NCBI GenBank assembly: GCA_021803885.1
Contig: JAJZKY010000191.1
Coordinates: 1 to 7,856 of the forward strand
Source of the DNA: Planctomycetota bacterium
GTDB lineage: Bacteria > Planctomycetota > Phycisphaerae > WQYP01 > JAJZKY01
Direction: 5' to 3'
Length of the DNA stretch: 7,856 nt
A program made the position numbers and the translations under genes. Each line of letters opens with the position of its first letter. The stretch's first letter is position 1. The notes below the pieces were generated by a model that did not search any database, was not told the DNA's origin, and was given only the letters and a program-made list of their open reading frames with translations. Below, piece by piece: positions 5,895-7,856 of the stretch.

Positions 5895-7331
5895 TCAGGT
5901 GATGCTGCCGATTGCTGACTGAATCACTTTGAGCAACGGCGCTGGATAGGTTCCGAACCAAACCAGAAGCACTGCGAGCACGGCCAGGACCAAGGAGACC
6001 GCCGGCGCCCGTCGCGGGAGAGGTTCGAAAACCTGAGTGTTGCCGGACGGATGCTCGTACAAGGCAGTGACAACCCGCAGATAGTAGAAGAGGCCGAGGG
6101 TACTTGTGATCACAAGGATGAGGATGAGTAGCCAGGCTTGAGATTCCGCACCCGCGGCCACGATATAGAACTTGGCAAGAAAACCTGCAGTCAGCGGAAT
6201 GCCCGCGAGAGAGAGCAGCATGGCCGTAAAGACGAACGCGAGCCAGGGCCGCCGCCAAAACAGACCTCGATAGTCTTCGAGTCGATCCGCATCGCGCTCC
6301 CGGCCGGAGAGCATGGTGACGACAGCAAAGGCGCCGAGGGTCATGACAAAATAAGCCACGAGGTAAAAGGCCACTGCATTCGCGCCCAGACGGCTACTCA
6401 CGATCAATGCCACCAGAAGATAGCCCATATGAGCGATCGAGGAATATGCCAGAATACGCTTCACGTTGTTTGCAAAGAGCGCCAGCAAGTTTCCGGTAAA
6501 CATAGAGGCGATGGCGATGATCGACAACACTAGAAGGATCGGTGAAAAGCGATAGCTTGCCGACTGGCTGAAATAACGCAGCAGCAGTGCGAACATGCCG
6601 CCCTTAGAAACCGTCGCGACAAAGGCCGTGACCGGTGCAGGAGCTCCTTCGTACACATCCGGCGTCCACATATGAAACGGAACGAGAGCCAGCTTGAACC
6701 CAATCCCGGTGAGGATCAGAACTGTGCCAGGCAATAGTAGGCTTAGATCGAGGCCCTCCCGAGTTCCAAGCAGTTGTCCAATCCGGACGAAATCCAAAGC
6801 CCCAAGGTCGGCATAGACCAGAGTGATTCCAAAGGCCAGAAATGCGGAAGAGGAGCCGGCGAGCACCAAATATTTGATCCCGGCTTCGAGCGAAGGTGGG
6901 CGGTCGCCCAAATAGGCAATCAGCGCATACAATGCCACGCTCAGAATTTCGAGCCCGAGGAATAGCGAGGCAAAATGGCTGCTTGCAGCCAGCACCATGG
7001 CGCCGAGCGTTGCCACGAGCAACAAAACGTAGAATTCTTCTTTCCTTCCTTCCCGAGCTTCAAAGTATCCAAAGGCCATCAGCGTTACTGCAAAACTGGC
7101 TGCAGTGATCAGCGCCATAAAAAAGAGTGCGTACCGGTCCATCGTGAGCAATTGTGTCACCTGGTTCGGAGGCGTGAAGAAGGCGGAGCAGAAGCTAAGC
7201 GCCAACCCGAGGAGCGTGAGCCCGAATGCGACCGCATGATTACGCCGGATCGCTGTTGCCAGAAGCACCACAACAGACGTCGCCGCAATGACTAGCAATG
7301 GCAGCAGCGAAATCACGTGAACAGTGCTCAA
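5895..7331 (-). CDS. nuoN: NADH-quinone oxidoreductase subunit N
   Basis: This is an antiporter-like proton-pumping subunit in the membrane arm of respiratory complex I. The 478-aa, strongly hydrophobic product (about 14 helices) is of normal length. It carries the charged residues that line the proton path: E128 (LGLEIL), K153, K213 (GFKLALVPFH), K243 (VSKGG) and K387 (FLAKFY). E128, K213, K243 and K387 correspond to E133, K217, K247 and K395 of E. coli NuoN. The HMWTPDVYEGAP motif at about 220-230 is diagnostic, as is KRILAYSSIAHMGY at about 291-304. The start is a TTG at 7331, chosen because GGAG lies 7 nt upstream and the nuoM stop is only 3 nt away. Translation is probably coupled to nuoM. 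It is the last nuo gene in the usual order, and the CMD gene follows after 17 nt. Confidence 0.97.
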   Translation of the reverse strand: MSTVHVISLLPLLVIAATSVVVLLATAIRRNHAVAFGLTLLGLALSFCSAFFTPPNQVTQLLTMDRYALFFMALITAASFAVTLMAFGYFEAREGRKEEFYVLLLVATLGAMVLAASSHFASLFLGLEILSVALYALIAYLGDRPPSLEAGIKYLVLAGSSSAFLAFGITLVYADLGALDFVRIGQLLGTREGLDLSLLLPGTVLILTGIGFKLALVPFHMWTPDVYEGAPAPVTAFVATVSKGGMFALLLRYFSQSASYRFSPILLVLSIIAIASMFTGNLLALFANNVKRILAYSSIAHMGYLLVALIVSSRLGANAVAFYLVAYFVMTLGAFAVVTMLSGRERDADRLEDYRGLFWRRPWLAFVFTAMLLSLAGIPLTAGFLAKFYIVAAGAESQAWLLILILVITSTLGLFYYLRVVTALYEHPSGNTQVFEPLPRRAPAVSLVLAVLAVLLVWFGTYPAPLLKVIQSAIGSIT

Positions 7332-7334
7332 GAC

Positions 7335-7856
7335 TTATCTCCAAAGGGTGGGAACGTGGTTTGCGGCTTGTGCTAGGGTCTGAAATACCGGCTGCGGGTA
7401 GAGTCCGAGCCAGAGAAGCAAAACCATCATGGCCCCCAGCAAGAGCCCTTCACGCGGGGACAAATCCGGCAGATGCCACGAATGTGAATTTGACCCCTGG
7501 AAGACGTACTGCACAAAGCGAAGTGCATAAAAGGTAGCTGCCAGAACACCACAAGCCGCCACAGCAGCCGTAACGAAGTGAACCTGATATGTCCCGATCA
7601 AAATGAGAAATTCTCCAATGAAGTCGCCCATTCCGGGGAGCCCCAACGCTGCCAATGCGAAGAACAACCCAACGCCGCTCAATCGGGGAACGGTATCCCA
7701 AAGGCCGCCCATCGCTTCGATCTCGCGCGTATGCGTCCGTCCCTCGAGTGCTCCGGCAACTAGAAATAGGGCGCCTATGCTGATCCCGTGGGCGATCACC
7801 GTGACGACTGCACCGCGAAGTGCGAGCGAATTGCCGGGGGCCATGATGGTTTTGCT
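7335..7856 (-). CDS. nuoM: NADH-quinone oxidoreductase subunit M (3' part)
   Basis: This is the C-terminal 173 residues of another antiporter-like proton-pumping complex I subunit. The gene is cut by the right window edge; the frame is open through the last base, reading Ser-Lys-Thr-Ile before the first Met in view, so the Met at 7844 is internal. The AHGISIGALFLVAG segment, THTREIEAMGGLW and LPGMGDFIGEFLIL are typical NuoM sequences. The glutamate in GEF corresponds to the conserved E407 of E. coli NuoM. At least four hydrophobic helices are visible. The TAA stop ends 3 nt before the nuoN TTG start, the usual nuoM-nuoN arrangement, and its last codons carry the nuoN ribosome site. Confidence 0.97.
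   Translation of the reverse strand, partial: SKTIMAPGNSLALRGAVVTVIAHGISIGALFLVAGALEGRTHTREIEAMGGLWDTVPRLSGVGLFFALAALGLPGMGDFIGEFLILIGTYQVHFVTAAVAACGVLAATFYALRFVQYVFQGSNSHSWHLPDLSPREGLLLGAMMVLLLWLGLYPQPVFQTLAQAANHVPTLWR
7339..7342 (-). promoter_or_regulatory. Ribosome-binding site deciding the nuoN TTG start
   Basis: GGAG on the - strand, inside the last codons of nuoM and 7 nt before TTG 7331. A GTG a few codons inside nuoN has no comparable site, so the TTG is preferred. Confidence 0.65.

Noticed and set aside
5878..6258. Upstream extension of the CMD/AhpD frame to a 240-aa protein
   Set aside because: The extra part lies inside nuoN in another frame and is Arg/Cys-rich nonsense. A good ribosome site and the conserved domain fix the start at 5877.
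7842..7844. ATG at 7844 as the start of the nuoM fragment
   Set aside because: The frame stays open to the window edge and the NuoM family is about 500 residues. This Met is internal.

Overview
The window reads as a bacterial chromosome segment with seven protein-coding loci. One gene, transaldolase, lies on the + strand. The other six run leftward on the - strand in the order nuoM (cut by the right edge), nuoN, a CMD/AhpD-family protein, a broken xylose isomerase, quinol nitric oxide reductase (norB/norZ), and a small membrane protein. The moderate-to-high GC, strong AGGAGG-type ribosome sites and tight packing are ordinary for a free-living Gram-negative-type bacterium. The gene mix (complex I, a single-subunit qNOR, sugar isomerase, CMD protein) would suit an Acidobacteriota-like soil bacterium, but that placement is an inference from gene content only.

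Layout: 1-379 is bounded by a perfect 28-bp inverted repeat (1-28 and 352-379) and has no convincing gene, so it looks like a small MITE-like or rearrangement-derived element. Its right arm contains the ribosome-binding site of the transaldolase (385-1269, +). The transaldolase collides tail-to-tail with the small membrane gene (1205-1792, -), with a 65-nt overlap of coding sequence. That small gene starts on the stop codon of norB (1789-4071, -), so the two are probably translationally coupled. A 115-bp leader separates norB from the xylose isomerase locus (4187-5429, -). That locus carries every active-site residue of class I xylose isomerase, but in two reading frames joined near 4650-4675. 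Upstream lie the CMD/AhpD-like gene (5536-5877, -), nuoN (5895-7331, -) and the 3' end of nuoM (7335 to the window end, -).

Function: nuoM and nuoN encode two of the antiporter-like proton-pumping subunits of NADH:quinone oxidoreductase, which feeds the quinone pool. qNOR draws electrons from that pool to reduce NO to N2O. Transaldolase and xylose isomerase belong to pentose metabolism. The CMD/AhpD-like protein carries a complete redox CxxC/His/Glu centre. The most unusual item is the small protein coupled to norB. It has membrane segments flanking a four-cysteine module that resembles the zinc-ribbon-like segment of IS1182-type transposases. I recognise no described nitric oxide reductase accessory factor in it.
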